A stretch of DNA of 64,000 nucleotides from Cloacibacillus porcorum (GTDB lineage Bacteria; Synergistota; Synergistia; Synergistales; Synergistaceae). The stretch is from NCBI RefSeq assembly GCF_001701045.1, contig NZ_CP016757.1, positions 3,002,219 through 3,066,218 of the forward strand, in the 5' to 3' direction. Of the stretch, positions 9,675 through 18,862 are shown one piece after another (position 1 is the first letter of the stretch; each line of letters opens with the position of its first letter). Position numbers and translations under genes: made by a program. The notes under the pieces are model-generated. The model saw nothing but the letters and a program-made list of their open reading frames with translations, searched no databases and had not been told where the DNA came from.

Positions 9675-11084
9675 TTGAAAAAATTTAAACTTGCTTTCTT
9701 ATTGGGCATTATCGCGCTCTTTTGCTTCGCGGCGGCGGTAATGGCAGCACCGAAATTAATTATGATCAACAATTTACCTCATACGATGACCTCAAGCTCA
9801 CATATTGCATTTGAAGTCCAGGATTATGATCCGAGTACCCATTATTGGAAAGCAGGTGACAATATATCAGCCCCAAACGAATTATCAACTGATATACTTG
9901 CACCATTCGTACCTAAATCCTATACGGGTAATGTATCCGCTGATGTTTATTACAAAGTAACGTTGGGAAATGCATCTTATGTGGAAAGTGATATGCCTGC
10001 TACAGACTTGCCTGCTACAGACTATCATTTAAGCATACCGTACTCAATTCCAGATCAGGTTAAACTTCAGATACAAGAACTGGAGAATTTAATAAAGACA
10101 TCTGCTGACATGATGATAGTTGTTCCAAAAACAGGCGACCCTGTTTCATGCGATATCTCGGTATTAACGGTACCACAGGTAGGAGGCGCTCCTGCAAAAG
10201 AGTACGTTAAGTTTACACTCGAGACTTCTTTCGATTTGCCGGTCTCACTTTATGCGGTCGGCCTGACAACCGATGAAATTTCCCATACTATTACCGCCTC
10301 CGCAGGAGATAACGGCACAATAGCCCCATCCGGCGATGTGTCCGTTATCGAGGGGGCGAGTAAAGATTTTAAGATAACGGCTGACAAGGGCTACGTGATC
10401 GACACCCTCAAGGTTGACGGCTCCGAGATAACGGCGGCGGCGGGAGAGGCATCATTCACCTACACGCTGAAAGATGTGACCAAAGCACAGAGTATCACTG
10501 TGACCTTCAAAAAATCCGAGACCCCCGGCAAAGATAATGTCTCCGAGGCCGGCGTCTCCGGCGAGGGAGTGACGGCGGCGGAACCTGTCTTTATCGAGGC
10601 GGCGGACGAAGCGGTCGCCTCGCATGACGCCTACGCGGACGGCGGCAAAGAGCTGACGCTCGTCAAAGAAGACGGCAGCGCCGGCGATACAGTCACCTTC
10701 AAGAAAGAGGCCCTCGTCTGCGCCGTGAAGCTCGACGTGACGCATACCGATCCCGAGGCGACGATGACGCTCACCCTCTCGCCCGCCGAAGGGAAATCCT
10801 TCGACGCCGCGAAAAAGTATTACGCGATGATCCAGAACAAAAAGAGCGCGGCCTACACCCTATTCGAATGCGCCCCCGCCGGCGGCAAACTTACAGTGAC
10901 CGTGAAACCCGTCGGCGACTACTTCTCGGAGAATACCGTCGTCGTCTACACCGGCACGGCGGCAGGCAGCGCCACCCCTGACACCCCGACGACGGGCGGC
11001 GGCAGCGGCGGCGGCTGCAACGCCGGCATGGCGGTCATCGCCCTGCTCGCGTTCGCGCCCCTCGCGCTGCGCCGCAGAAGGTAG
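9675..11084 (+). CDS. Secreted Synerg-CTERM protein with InlB-like bacterial repeat domain
   Basis: The real start is TTG 9675, which has AGGAGG at 9661-9666. The longer in-frame ATG at 9591 has no such site and would bury the signal peptide. Residues 1-24 (MKKFKLAFLLG... AVMA) are a signal peptide. The first 200 residues are encoded by clearly AT-richer DNA than the rest and match nothing I recognise. Residues about 205-280 form a divergent InlB/Listeria-type repeat (ITASAGDNGTIAPSG, then KGYVIDTLKVDG). The next 150 residues are the pre-anchor domain shared with its neighbours (YYAMIQNKKSAAYTLFE, GDYFSENTVVVY). The tail GGGCNAGM, hydrophobic helix and RRRR is a Synerg-CTERM. Function is unknown; a surface-exposed adhesin or binding protein is likely. 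Confidence 0.8.
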   Translation: MKKFKLAFLLGIIALFCFAAAVMAAPKLIMINNLPHTMTSSSHIAFEVQDYDPSTHYWKAGDNISAPNELSTDILAPFVPKSYTGNVSADVYYKVTLGNASYVESDMPATDLPATDYHLSIPYSIPDQVKLQIQELENLIKTSADMMIVVPKTGDPVSCDISVLTVPQVGGAPAKEYVKFTLETSFDLPVSLYAVGLTTDEISHTITASAGDNGTIAPSGDVSVIEGASKDFKITADKGYVIDTLKVDGSEITAAAGEASFTYTLKDVTKAQSITVTFKKSETPGKDNVSEAGVSGEGVTAAEPVFIEAADEAVASHDAYADGGKELTLVKEDGSAGDTVTFKKEALVCAVKLDVTHTDPEATMTLTLSPAEGKSFDAAKKYYAMIQNKKSAAYTLFECAPAGGKLTVTVKPVGDYFSENTVVVYTGTAAGSATPDTPTTGGGSGGGCNAGMAVIALLAFAPLALRRRR

Positions 11085-11313
11085 ATAGATTCCGCCGCCC
11101 CCTGTATCTTCCACACAGGGCGGCGGGACTGTAAAAAATTTAGGGGGAACGCGATTAGCGCCTTTGCTCCGCGACGCGCCCCTAAAATAAAGGGAGGTAG
11201 ATATCATCAGGATATGTAACTCTCCGGCGCCATGGCATCACGCGTATTTTAATTTAACTGGCGTGCCCGGTATCTCCGGACACAAAGACGACATCTGAAA
11301 GGATGTGCATATT

Positions 11314-12819
11314 ATGAGTAAGAAAAAGTTCTTCACTCTGTTGCTGGCTCTCGTAACGGCTCTCACAATGAGCCTCGCGGGGACGGCCCTCGCCGCCGAC
11401 ACCTGGGACGGCACCGTCGGCACCGTGCCAGCGCCCGTCAACAACGTCATCACCATCACCACCGGCGCGCAGCTCGCAGGCTTGGCGGCGGCGGTCAACA
11501 GCGGTACGGATTACGCGCAGTACACCGTCCGCCTCGGCGACGACATCAACCTCAATAATCGTGACTGGACCCCTATCGGGCGTTTCTTCCAGTATCCCAG
11601 TGCATGGGTTCCAGACCCCGGCAACAAGGCCTTCAGCGGTATATTTGACGGTGCGGGACACAGTATCACTGGCCTCAATGTGGTCAATGATAATAACAAT
11701 TACACCAATAGAGGCGAGACAGCCGGTCTCTTCGGCTATATCGACTTCCCCGCGGCTACCACAACCAGAAGAGCCGCCAATGCGACGCCCGTGACCGCAG
11801 CAGCAAAAGCACAGTCGGATGCGGCTGCCCTCGGCCTCGCCGGCGAGGCCTATGACCGCGTCGTCGCCGAACGCACCGACCTCTACACCGCCTTCGGTGT
11901 GGCACCGGAGGCTATTCAGACCAGGTCCGTCACACCGGCTCCCACCGGCGGCATCGTCAAAAACCTCAAACTCTACGGTACCGTCACCAACACCAGAGGA
12001 CAGGGAGCGGCTGGCGTCGTCTGCTGGAACGACGGCCTCATCGAGAACTGCTACTTCGAGGGTACCATCTATATCCACGATAACAACAACCGCGCCTACA
12101 CCGGCGGCATCTGCTCTCTGCTCGGCGCCAGCACATACGTTGTCAACTGTGCCGCTAAGGCGGACGTTAAGGCCCACGGCGGCGTCTACAGCTATGCGGG
12201 CGGCATCGCAGGCTACTGTTACGCAATGGGTAGCGGCTATGTCGTCAACTGCTCCGTACAGCCCGGCTCAAAGATAGACTCATACATGGACACCGGCGGC
12301 GTCGTCGGCGGCTTTGCGAACCAGGTCTACAACTGTGTCTCCGCGGCCGACTCCGTCACCGTCGACGGACATAACCCCAACGAGTCCGGTTACTATACAG
12401 GCGGCATAGTAGGCGCATACGGCACCACTTATAACTGCTACTGGCTCCAGAGCAGCTCCGCCAGCACAACACAGCCAGGTGCGGCGGTAGGCGGCGGCAG
12501 CGACGTAAGCGGCCTGCGCACCACCGTGGCGGCGCTTCCCGCCGGCTCCGTATTCTTCACCCCCACGGCGGTCAACGTAAACGGCACGGCCAGCGTTACG
12601 CACACTTACTATCCGACCGGTGCGGCGGCGAATCCGCCTGCACTCAATAACTGGAGCACCACCGACAGCTCCGTCGCGGCAGTATCCAACGGCACGGTGA
12701 CCGGTTATTCCGTCGGCACAGCTACCGTCTCTGCCACAGCTTCCAGCGGCGCCTGGTCGACCTCGACCCCTTCCGCCGTCTCCGTGACGCCGGAGAGCGG
12801 CGTCACTGTCACACAGTAA
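11314..12819 (+). CDS. Secreted protein with GLUG-like repeats and a C-terminal Ig-like (BIG2) domain
   Basis: ATG 11314 has AAAGGA at a 10-base distance; the upstream GTG at 11305 is too close to that site. The signal peptide is residues 1-27 (SKKKFFTLLLALVTALTMSL... ALA). The body has Gly-rich strand repeats of the GLUG/beta-helix kind (FSGIFDGAGHSITGL, AGLFGYI, YTGGICSL, YAGGIAGYC, TGGVVGG, YTGGIVGAYG). The last ~90 residues resemble a bacterial Ig-like group 2 domain (NNWSTTDSSVAAVSNGTVTGY, then GTATVSATAS). Unlike its neighbours on both sides it lacks a Synerg-CTERM, ending in VTPESGVTVTQ, so it may be released or be held by another protein. It is tandem with the genes at 9675 and 12892, with about 230 and 72 bases between. 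Confidence 0.8.
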   Translation: MSKKKFFTLLLALVTALTMSLAGTALAADTWDGTVGTVPAPVNNVITITTGAQLAGLAAAVNSGTDYAQYTVRLGDDINLNNRDWTPIGRFFQYPSAWVPDPGNKAFSGIFDGAGHSITGLNVVNDNNNYTNRGETAGLFGYIDFPAATTTRRAANATPVTAAAKAQSDAAALGLAGEAYDRVVAERTDLYTAFGVAPEAIQTRSVTPAPTGGIVKNLKLYGTVTNTRGQGAAGVVCWNDGLIENCYFEGTIYIHDNNNRAYTGGICSLLGASTYVVNCAAKADVKAHGGVYSYAGGIAGYCYAMGSGYVVNCSVQPGSKIDSYMDTGGVVGGFANQVYNCVSAADSVTVDGHNPNESGYYTGGIVGAYGTTYNCYWLQSSSASTTQPGAAVGGGSDVSGLRTTVAALPAGSVFFTPTAVNVNGTASVTHTYYPTGAAANPPALNNWSTTDSSVAAVSNGTVTGYSVGTATVSATASSGAWSTSTPSAVSVTPESGVTVTQ

Positions 12820-12891
12820 ACCTGCCCTGTGCGGAGGGCCGCGCCGCGGCTCTCCGCACCTATACTACAAATGCCCCGGGAGGCGAATCTT

Positions 12892-14406
12892 ATGCTGAAA
12901 AAAATAAACGCCCTTCTTTTGGCCCTGCTGCTCTCCGTCACAGCTTCATCAGCCTTCGGGGCCCCATCCGAAATAACAGTCACCGACCTTGACCCCCAGG
13001 GACTGAGCCGTAGCTTTGAAACGTCAATTAGTACTTGGTATCAAAACCCGCAACCGACAGGCACTACCTTTGTTGGAGCCTCTATGGGATGGAACATAGG
13101 AAGCGATATTGACAAATTATCAAATCCCGCAGAGCCAGCGGAACCCCCTAACAGGGAAATATTTGAAGATATTCTTTCAAACGACACCGCCCCAGTTGAG
13201 GTATGTGTCCATATACGAATCAAACTGCCGTTACAAAACGCCTTGATCACTGAAAACGATACTCAATGGCGCGATACACTTCAGATCCTCTATTTTACAA
13301 ATGGATTCAAAGGAGAGATGAAATTAAACCCACGAGCCCTTGCCGGAATCGCCTCTCAGGATCAGCTCCGTGAACTGCGTAATGTCGAGCAGCTGGTCGT
13401 CGTCGGCGCCGATGGCAAGGTACAGACAATGAAGGCCAAAGCCTCTTACGGCAATGTGGATGAAGTGGATTACTACTATATAGTGAACGACTCCTATGGC
13501 AATGTATGGGACACCCAAAGCACCTTTCCAATGACGGTCTACGGCGTATCCTATAAATATCTCGAACATGACATTACAGTCACCCAGCCGGAGAACGGTG
13601 CTATCGCCCCAATCGAAGAGAGCGGGATCGTCAAGGTGAAACACGGCGAGGATGCGGAATTTACGGTCACCGCAAACAGCGGCTACCAAATCGCCTGTCT
13701 GCTGATCGACGGAGAACGTGTCGACGTGGATGAGAGATACCTCTGTACCTATAAATTCCCCAAGGTTACAGAGGCGCACACAATCGGCGCTGTCTTTGAA
13801 GAGGATGCCAACGCGCCGGAGATCGGCGCCGATAAAGGCGTCTCCGGCACCGTCGCTGATGTCATCGAGACATCCGACGACACGGAGGTCGCGGCCTTTG
13901 AAAAGGGCGGCTTTACGAACGGCGGGACGGTCCATATCGTGAGCGCCTCCGGCTTGGTGACGACAAAGACGGAGGGCACCTTCACCGCTGACACCGACGG
14001 CTTCGTGCAGGCGGTGAAGCTCAAGGTCGAATATGAGGAGGGCGCGGAGTCCAGGGGGCTGACGCTCGCCGTCAAACCGCTCGACGCCGCGAAGCCCTTC
14101 AGCGCAGATAAAAAATATTACGCGCTGCTGCTGAACAAGAAGACGAACTATTACGACCTCTTCCCCGCGGCGCTGAACGCCGCCGGCAACCTTGAGGTCG
14201 CCGTCAAGCCCGTCGGCGATTATTTCAGCGAGGGGACGATATTCGTCTATTCCGGCACGGCGACGGACAGCGGCACGCCAGTCACCCCCGACACTCCGGC
14301 AAACCCCGACAGCGGCCCGAAGTCCGGCGGCGGCTGCGCCGCGGGCGTTGGCGCGCTGGCGCTGCTCGCCGCGCTGCCGCTGCTCCGCCGGCGCACCGGC
14401 AAATAA
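12892..14406 (+). CDS. Secreted Synerg-CTERM protein, paralogue of the 9675 gene
   Basis: ATG 12892 follows GGGAGG at an 8-base distance; the longer frame from 12829 runs through a hairpin and is rejected. A signal peptide covers residues 1-23 (MLKKINALLLALLLSVTASSAFG). The first ~200 residues are unlike anything I recognise, and bases 13010-13340 are AT-richer than the surroundings. An InlB-like repeat follows (ITVTQPENGAIAP, NSGYQIACLLIDGERV). Then comes the same pre-anchor domain as in the proteins at 7769 and 9675 (YYALLLNKKTNYYDLFPA, GDYFSEGTIFVYSG). A Thr/Pro linker leads to GGGCAAGVG, a hydrophobic helix and RRRTGK, a Synerg-CTERM. The shared C-terminal half with a changed N-terminal half suggests modular exchange of the exposed part. 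Function unknown. Confidence 0.8.
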   Translation: MLKKINALLLALLLSVTASSAFGAPSEITVTDLDPQGLSRSFETSISTWYQNPQPTGTTFVGASMGWNIGSDIDKLSNPAEPAEPPNREIFEDILSNDTAPVEVCVHIRIKLPLQNALITENDTQWRDTLQILYFTNGFKGEMKLNPRALAGIASQDQLRELRNVEQLVVVGADGKVQTMKAKASYGNVDEVDYYYIVNDSYGNVWDTQSTFPMTVYGVSYKYLEHDITVTQPENGAIAPIEESGIVKVKHGEDAEFTVTANSGYQIACLLIDGERVDVDERYLCTYKFPKVTEAHTIGAVFEEDANAPEIGADKGVSGTVADVIETSDDTEVAAFEKGGFTNGGTVHIVSASGLVTTKTEGTFTADTDGFVQAVKLKVEYEEGAESRGLTLAVKPLDAAKPFSADKKYYALLLNKKTNYYDLFPAALNAAGNLEVAVKPVGDYFSEGTIFVYSGTATDSGTPVTPDTPANPDSGPKSGGGCAAGVGALALLAALPLLRRRTGK

Positions 14407-14415
14407 TCGATACCA

Positions 14416-14490
14416 CAGTTCCCGCCCACGGCGGGAAACTGTCACACCGCACGAACAGAGGCCGGATCTCCCCGGCCTCTGTTTGTTTAT
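14416..14490 (+). terminator. Double hairpin terminator of the secreted-protein cluster
   Basis: Two successive hairpins occur. The first, CAGTTCCCGCC with GGCGGGAAACTG, is at 14416-14441. The second, CAGAGGCCGG with CCGGCCTCTG, is at 14456-14481 and is followed by TTTGTTTAT. The second has the canonical form and shares its arm with the terminators at 5088 and 18785. Confidence 0.8.
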
Positions 14491-15003
14491 TAAGTCGGCA
14501 TATCCGGTCGCGGCGATGCGGCGAAGCTGTTCCAGCCAAAGAACGCCCGCGGCGAAAGCTGTTGTATGATCTAAGGTCAAAGCCCCTCAGGACAGGCAGG
14601 TCAGCTCCCCAGTAAAAAAACCTTAAGGCCAAAAGATAAATCACAATTTTATTATCCGCAGCAAAATAAAGGCGCACATCCGTTTTCCCATTTCATCTGT
14701 CGTACTACCTCCGATATCCCCTCCGCCGTTTTACGGCTTTTGCCCTCGTCAATTTTCTATTTACCGCGCTATTTGCATTTTCTTCCAAAGCCGCTTATAG
14801 CAAGAAAAAATAACTTGCCGCACCCTTTTTTATCTCCTTTTTTCCTTACTTTACAATAATAATTTATAGGCAATGTGAACAAAGATATCTGAAGGCTCAG
14901 TATATATTACTAATTTATTTTAAGTATTTTATGTAATTACTACGTAATATTACCTAAAATTTTATTTTACCTTTTTTAATAAGAAATATAGATCAATTCT
15001 GTA
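14491..15003. other. AT-rich intergenic region without a visible gene
   Basis: No supported gene was found. The region becomes strongly AT-rich from about 14820. At about 14620-14665, AAGGCCAAAAGATAAATCACAAT resembles the tail of the dispersed repeat at 31636-31918 and 60330-60610, so this may be a truncated third copy. The promoter of the autotransporter closes the region. Confidence 0.4.
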
Positions 15004-15032
15004 TTGACAGGGCTATTACGTATATATATACT
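15004..15032 (+). promoter_or_regulatory. Strong predicted sigma-70 promoter of the autotransporter
   Basis: A perfect -35 box TTGACA (15004-15009) and -10 box TATACT (15027-15032) are separated by exactly 17 bases in an AT-rich setting. This predicts a transcript start near 15040 and an untranslated leader of about 520 bases before the ATG at 15563. Confidence 0.65.
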
Positions 15033-15039
15033 GCACAAT

Positions 15040-15562
15040 AGAATGATTGTTAAATAAAAAAACTGGCAACTTTTAATTTATGTTTAGCAATCATCCGCAA
15101 CAACCGAAACAGCCTCTGCCGCAGTATTCAGGACGAGAGTACATCATGTTGCAGCTGCGAAATATTGGAAGGAGAGAACCGACGGGCCTTCCACCGATGG
15201 TATTTTGCCTTTTGGAGAACGGATGGCACAGCAACGGATTTCATGCCTCAGGAAGAAAACTGTGCCGTTGCCTTTCTGAGTATATATATTCTGTCCGTCT
15301 ATTTTTCGTGTCATCGCCGCCCGTCATCTATTCTTCTCCGCCGGCTTCCGTTTCGCCGCCGGCGGTACTCTCGTCCCTTTCGAAAACAGCGCGGCCAATA
15401 ACGCCGCCGGAAGGGGACGCGGCGACTCCCCTTTCACGGCGCGGCCGTTATCTCACGGCGGAAACTTAGAAGGGAGGGATCGGCCAATAATGAATTTTTC
15501 AAAGCTGCTGCGCAGCCGCGAGGGTGGAATTTCAAGATATATCGATTCAGGAGGGACAAAAA
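15040..15562 (+). other. Long GC-rich 5' leader of the autotransporter mRNA
   Basis: Between the predicted start and the autotransporter ATG lie about 520 bases with several hairpins. One is ATGATTG...CAATCAT (about 15043-15096). Another is GGAAGG...CCTTCC (about 15168-15191). A third is GCAACGG...CCGTTGC (about 15232-15278). A 129-codon frame at 15080-15469 crosses these hairpins, has no ribosome site and has a composition unlike its neighbours, so I do not call it a gene. The leader may be regulatory. Confidence 0.35.
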
Positions 15563-18500
15563 ATGAAAACAAAAGTTACGGATAGTCTCCGTAAAGGAAT
15601 ATCGAAGGCCGCGCTGTTATGTTCTCTCGCCTTAATATTTACGCCCGCGGCCGCCTCGGCGGACCCGATGGTATCGGTTACCGATGGGGGTACCCATGAA
15701 TATAACACAGATTACACCATAGACGTGCCGCAGAATATGGTCGGCACCCCCGCCGTATACGTCGGCGGTCTGAATGGCGGTACCGTCCGTTTCAAAAATA
15801 ATCTCACCATCAATAACGATACGCCGATGGGGTCACTTATGCAGCCGCAGGGCATCCAGGTCAATCTGCAGAATACAAGCGGAAATGCATTTGTGGAGGT
15901 CTTAGGCAAGGCGATAATCAATACGCGAGAGGTAGCGGTCAGAGCGGACGCATATAACGGCGCCTCCTACAGCGCGGAGATAAGATTGGGCGACGGCTCC
16001 GAAATAAACAGCGCCAATAACGTGGCGGTCAGCGCCCACCGCAGCGGCCTGATTGCCGTCGGCGACGGCGCCAAGATAACGGGTAATTCCTACGGCGCGA
16101 CCGTCGCCACAATTGTCGCTTCGTCAGGTGGTAAGGTGGAGATCGGCAACGACGCCGAGATCGGCCAGACGGCGACAAACTACTCGGCAAACAGGATAGC
16201 CCTTTTAAGCTATAATAACGCGCCCGGGTTTCCTACGGGCTACATACGCGTCGGGGACAACAGCAGGATATATTCCCTCGGCACCGGCGAGGGGTCGAGC
16301 GCCGTCGTCACCGGTTGGGTATTAAATCTGAACAACGTTGTGACCGCATACAGCGGCAATATTGAGATCGGCAAGAACGCCAACATCTCCGCCATCGGCG
16401 ATGAGGCCTTTACCGTCTGGAGCCGCCACGAGGATTCGTCGATCACGATCGGGGAGAACAGCCTCATCACCGCCTCGGGAAACGACGCCGCGGCGGTCCG
16501 CGCTGGAATACGGATGGGATATTATGACTATAATTCCGCATTAAAATATAACTATATAGGCGGCGGCCTGATAGATATCGGCGAAAACTCGACGGTCAAG
16601 ACGACGGGCAGCGATTCTTACGGCCTCGACTCCCGCTACAACGGCTCGCATATACTCCTCCATGACAACTCCATCATCTCCACGGTGGGCGAAAAAGCCT
16701 ACGGCGCCACCGCCTCGTCCGGCGGTGAGATCACTTTAGGCGACGTCTTCGTCAGCACCTCCGGTAAGAGCGCTCTCGGACTGCTGGCCGGCGGATATGT
16801 GGATACCAGCAGCGGATATCCCTCCGCCGTCGACGCAGGCGTCATCAACGCCGACAACGGACTTTCCGTCGTCACTACCGGCGAGAACGCGCACGGCGTC
16901 ACCGCCTCCTTCGGCGGGCAGGTAAATCTCGGCGGCAATATCAATATCGACGTCGACTCCGGCAAGGGTTCCTACGCCATCGGCGCCGCGGGGCGCGCGG
17001 CGCTTGGCAGCGGTTCCGCGCCCACCGTCTCCGGCAGCGGTGTTTTCAATGTCAAAGGCGATATCGGCGCCGTCATGGGCGGACAGGTGGATCTCGGCAT
17101 GGAGGACGGCTCGGTTTTCACCGGCGCGACACGGATCGGTACTTATTATGACATCACAGACCCGCAGGCGATTTTCCCCACGATGGACAGCAGCCTGCTG
17201 GCTCTATGGAGCAACGCTCCCATTTATTTCCCCTATATGGATCAGGGTACGAGTCTCTCTCTGGCGCTTAACGGGGCAAATTCTGTATGGAATGTGACTG
17301 AGGATTCGAATCTTACAAAACTCTCTCTGGACGGCGCCACGGTCAATCTGGCCTATGAGGCTCCCGGAAGTTCCTCCACGCCGTTTAAGAAGCTCACTAT
17401 CGGCAATCTTAACGAGAGCGCCGGTACCGGAAAGGGCGGCGTTTTCGTCCTGCGCGTCAACGACGCTCCCGGCGGACTCGTCGAGGGCGACAAGCTGCAT
17501 GTCAACGGCAAGGTCAACGGCGTACATAAGCTCTTCGTCGCCAATAACGGCGCGGCAAACGCTTTGGGCAATGAGAACGTCAGCCTGGTGGAGACTTCGG
17601 ACACGGCCAGCGACGGCGGCTCTTTCAGACTCGCGAACAGCGCAGTTTCCACCGGCGAGGCGGAGGTCGTCGAACTCGGCGCCTTCCAGTATAAGGTCTC
17701 GCAGAAGGATGGCAGCGATGAATTTGGCAGCGGCAGAACGTGGTATCTTTACGGCGCGGGAGCAGTAGACCCCGGCGATAAGCCCACTCCTCCACCTTCC
17801 AGCAACCCGGCCTCCGCCGCCATCAATACTTTCGCCGCGAATTATCTCCTGAATTACGCGGAGACCGACACTCTCATACGACGACTCGGAGACCTGCGCT
17901 TCACTGAAGACAGCAGCGGCGCCTGGTTCAGGGCCTACGGCGGTAAGTTCGAGTCAAACTCAAGGTCTTTCGTCAAGGAGTTCGATATGAACTACGGCGG
18001 AGCTCAGCTCGGATATGACCGCAAGCTCGAAAGAAGCTGGCTGCCCGGCGGAGACACTTATCTCGGCCTCTACTTCGGATACAGCAAGGGCGACCTCGAT
18101 TACCGCGAAAACGGATACGGCAGCGGCGACGCCGAGAACAAAACTCTTGGCGCTTACGCCACATACGTCGCTAAGAACGGATTCTACGTCGACGCGATAA
18201 TCAAATACGTATGGAGCAAGAACGACTTCAGCGTATACGACAGCCAGGGAACTATGGTCACGGGGGACGATGTGAGCCTCGGCGGCTTCGGCGCCTCTCT
18301 TGAGATTGGAAAACGTTTCCGCTTCAAGGCGAACGCTGGCGGCGGCGCGTGGTACGTCGAGCCGCAGGCACAGCTGAGCTACCTGCGTCAGGGCAGCGCC
18401 TATTTCTACGCGAACAACGGCCTGAACATCGGCATAGACGACTTCAACTCCCTGCTGGGACGTATCGGGACTTTGATAGGTTATGAGACCGAGAAGACCA

Positions 18501-18721
18501 ACTTCTACGCGAAGGTCTCATACGTGAAAGAGTTCGACGGGGATATGGACATCCGTTACGGGAACGGGACCCGCATCGCGGGAGAGAGCTTCGGAGACGA
18601 ATGGTGGGTGTACGGCGTCGGCGTCACGCACCAGGTGAACCAGAAGAATTCTCTCTACCTCTCACTGGAACGCTCCTCCGGCGGTTCTTTCACCGAAGAC
18701 TGGGCGCTGCGCGGTGGGTAG
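15563..18721 (+). CDS. Autotransporter with beta-helical passenger, cut by an amber codon before the last strand
   Basis: ATG 15563 sits 8 bases after CAGGAGGG; the longer frame from 15524 has no site. Residues 1-33 are a signal peptide ending AAASA. About 700 residues of passenger follow, with Gly/Asp/Asn-rich strand repeats (IRVGDNSRIYSLG, ISIG-like IEIGKNANISAIG, ITIGENSLITASG) typical of a beta-helix. The C-terminal ~270 residues are the outer-membrane autotransporter barrel (FESNSRSFVKEFDMNYGG, GYSKGDLDY, LERSSGGSFTEDW). Translation stops at TAG 18719-18721. The frame goes on with CGT ATC ACT TTC TAG to 18736. The two later paralogues have TGG at that exact codon, so five residues ending in the terminal Phe are lost. 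Membrane insertion may fail. Confidence 0.85.
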   Translation: MKTKVTDSLRKGISKAALLCSLALIFTPAAASADPMVSVTDGGTHEYNTDYTIDVPQNMVGTPAVYVGGLNGGTVRFKNNLTINNDTPMGSLMQPQGIQVNLQNTSGNAFVEVLGKAIINTREVAVRADAYNGASYSAEIRLGDGSEINSANNVAVSAHRSGLIAVGDGAKITGNSYGATVATIVASSGGKVEIGNDAEIGQTATNYSANRIALLSYNNAPGFPTGYIRVGDNSRIYSLGTGEGSSAVVTGWVLNLNNVVTAYSGNIEIGKNANISAIGDEAFTVWSRHEDSSITIGENSLITASGNDAAAVRAGIRMGYYDYNSALKYNYIGGGLIDIGENSTVKTTGSDSYGLDSRYNGSHILLHDNSIISTVGEKAYGATASSGGEITLGDVFVSTSGKSALGLLAGGYVDTSSGYPSAVDAGVINADNGLSVVTTGENAHGVTASFGGQVNLGGNINIDVDSGKGSYAIGAAGRAALGSGSAPTVSGSGVFNVKGDIGAVMGGQVDLGMEDGSVFTGATRIGTYYDITDPQAIFPTMDSSLLALWSNAPIYFPYMDQGTSLSLALNGANSVWNVTEDSNLTKLSLDGATVNLAYEAPGSSSTPFKKLTIGNLNESAGTGKGGVFVLRVNDAPGGLVEGDKLHVNGKVNGVHKLFVANNGAANALGNENVSLVETSDTASDGGSFRLANSAVSTGEAEVVELGAFQYKVSQKDGSDEFGSGRTWYLYGAGAVDPGDKPTPPPSSNPASAAINTFAANYLLNYAETDTLIRRLGDLRFTEDSSGAWFRAYGGKFESNSRSFVKEFDMNYGGAQLGYDRKLERSWLPGGDTYLGLYFGYSKGDLDYRENGYGSGDAENKTLGAYATYVAKNGFYVDAIIKYVWSKNDFSVYDSQGTMVTGDDVSLGGFGASLEIGKRFRFKANAGGGAWYVEPQAQLSYLRQGSAYFYANNGLNIGIDDFNSLLGRIGTLIGYETEKTNFYAKVSYVKEFDGDMDIRYGNGTRIAGESFGDEWWVYGVGVTHQVNQKNSLYLSLERSSGGSFTEDWALRGG

Positions 18722-18784
18722 CGTATCACTTTCTAGCCATTCCGTATCGCCAAAAGGTACATTCCCGAATAACATCATAAAAGC

Positions 18785-18815
18785 AGAGGCCGGAAAAATT
18801 CCGGCCTCTTGCTGT
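18785..18815. terminator. Bidirectional terminator between convergent genes
   Basis: An 11-base perfect stem, AGAGGCCGGAA with TTCCGGCCTCT, has a 3-base loop. On the minus strand it is followed by GCTTTTATG, so it can end the minus-strand sigma-factor cassette. On the plus strand the tail is poorer. Confidence 0.65.
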
Positions 18816-18862
18816 ATCTACCGCTATTGGACTTATTCGTGGAACGCCGCCTCTGCCTATAT

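Noticed and set aside
12829-12860. GTGCGGAG...CTCCGCAC hairpin as a terminator between 11314 and 12892 genes
   Set aside because: There is no T-tract and the next ribosome site follows closely; it is more likely an mRNA-stability or spacing hairpin.
13324-14580. 418-codon minus-strand frame
   Set aside because: It mirrors the secreted-protein gene at 12892 and runs through its terminator; the composition is that of reversed codons.
15080-15469. 129-codon plus-strand frame in the autotransporter leader
   Set aside because: It has no ribosome site, crosses several hairpins, and the translation is Ser/Pro/Arg-rich without protein character.
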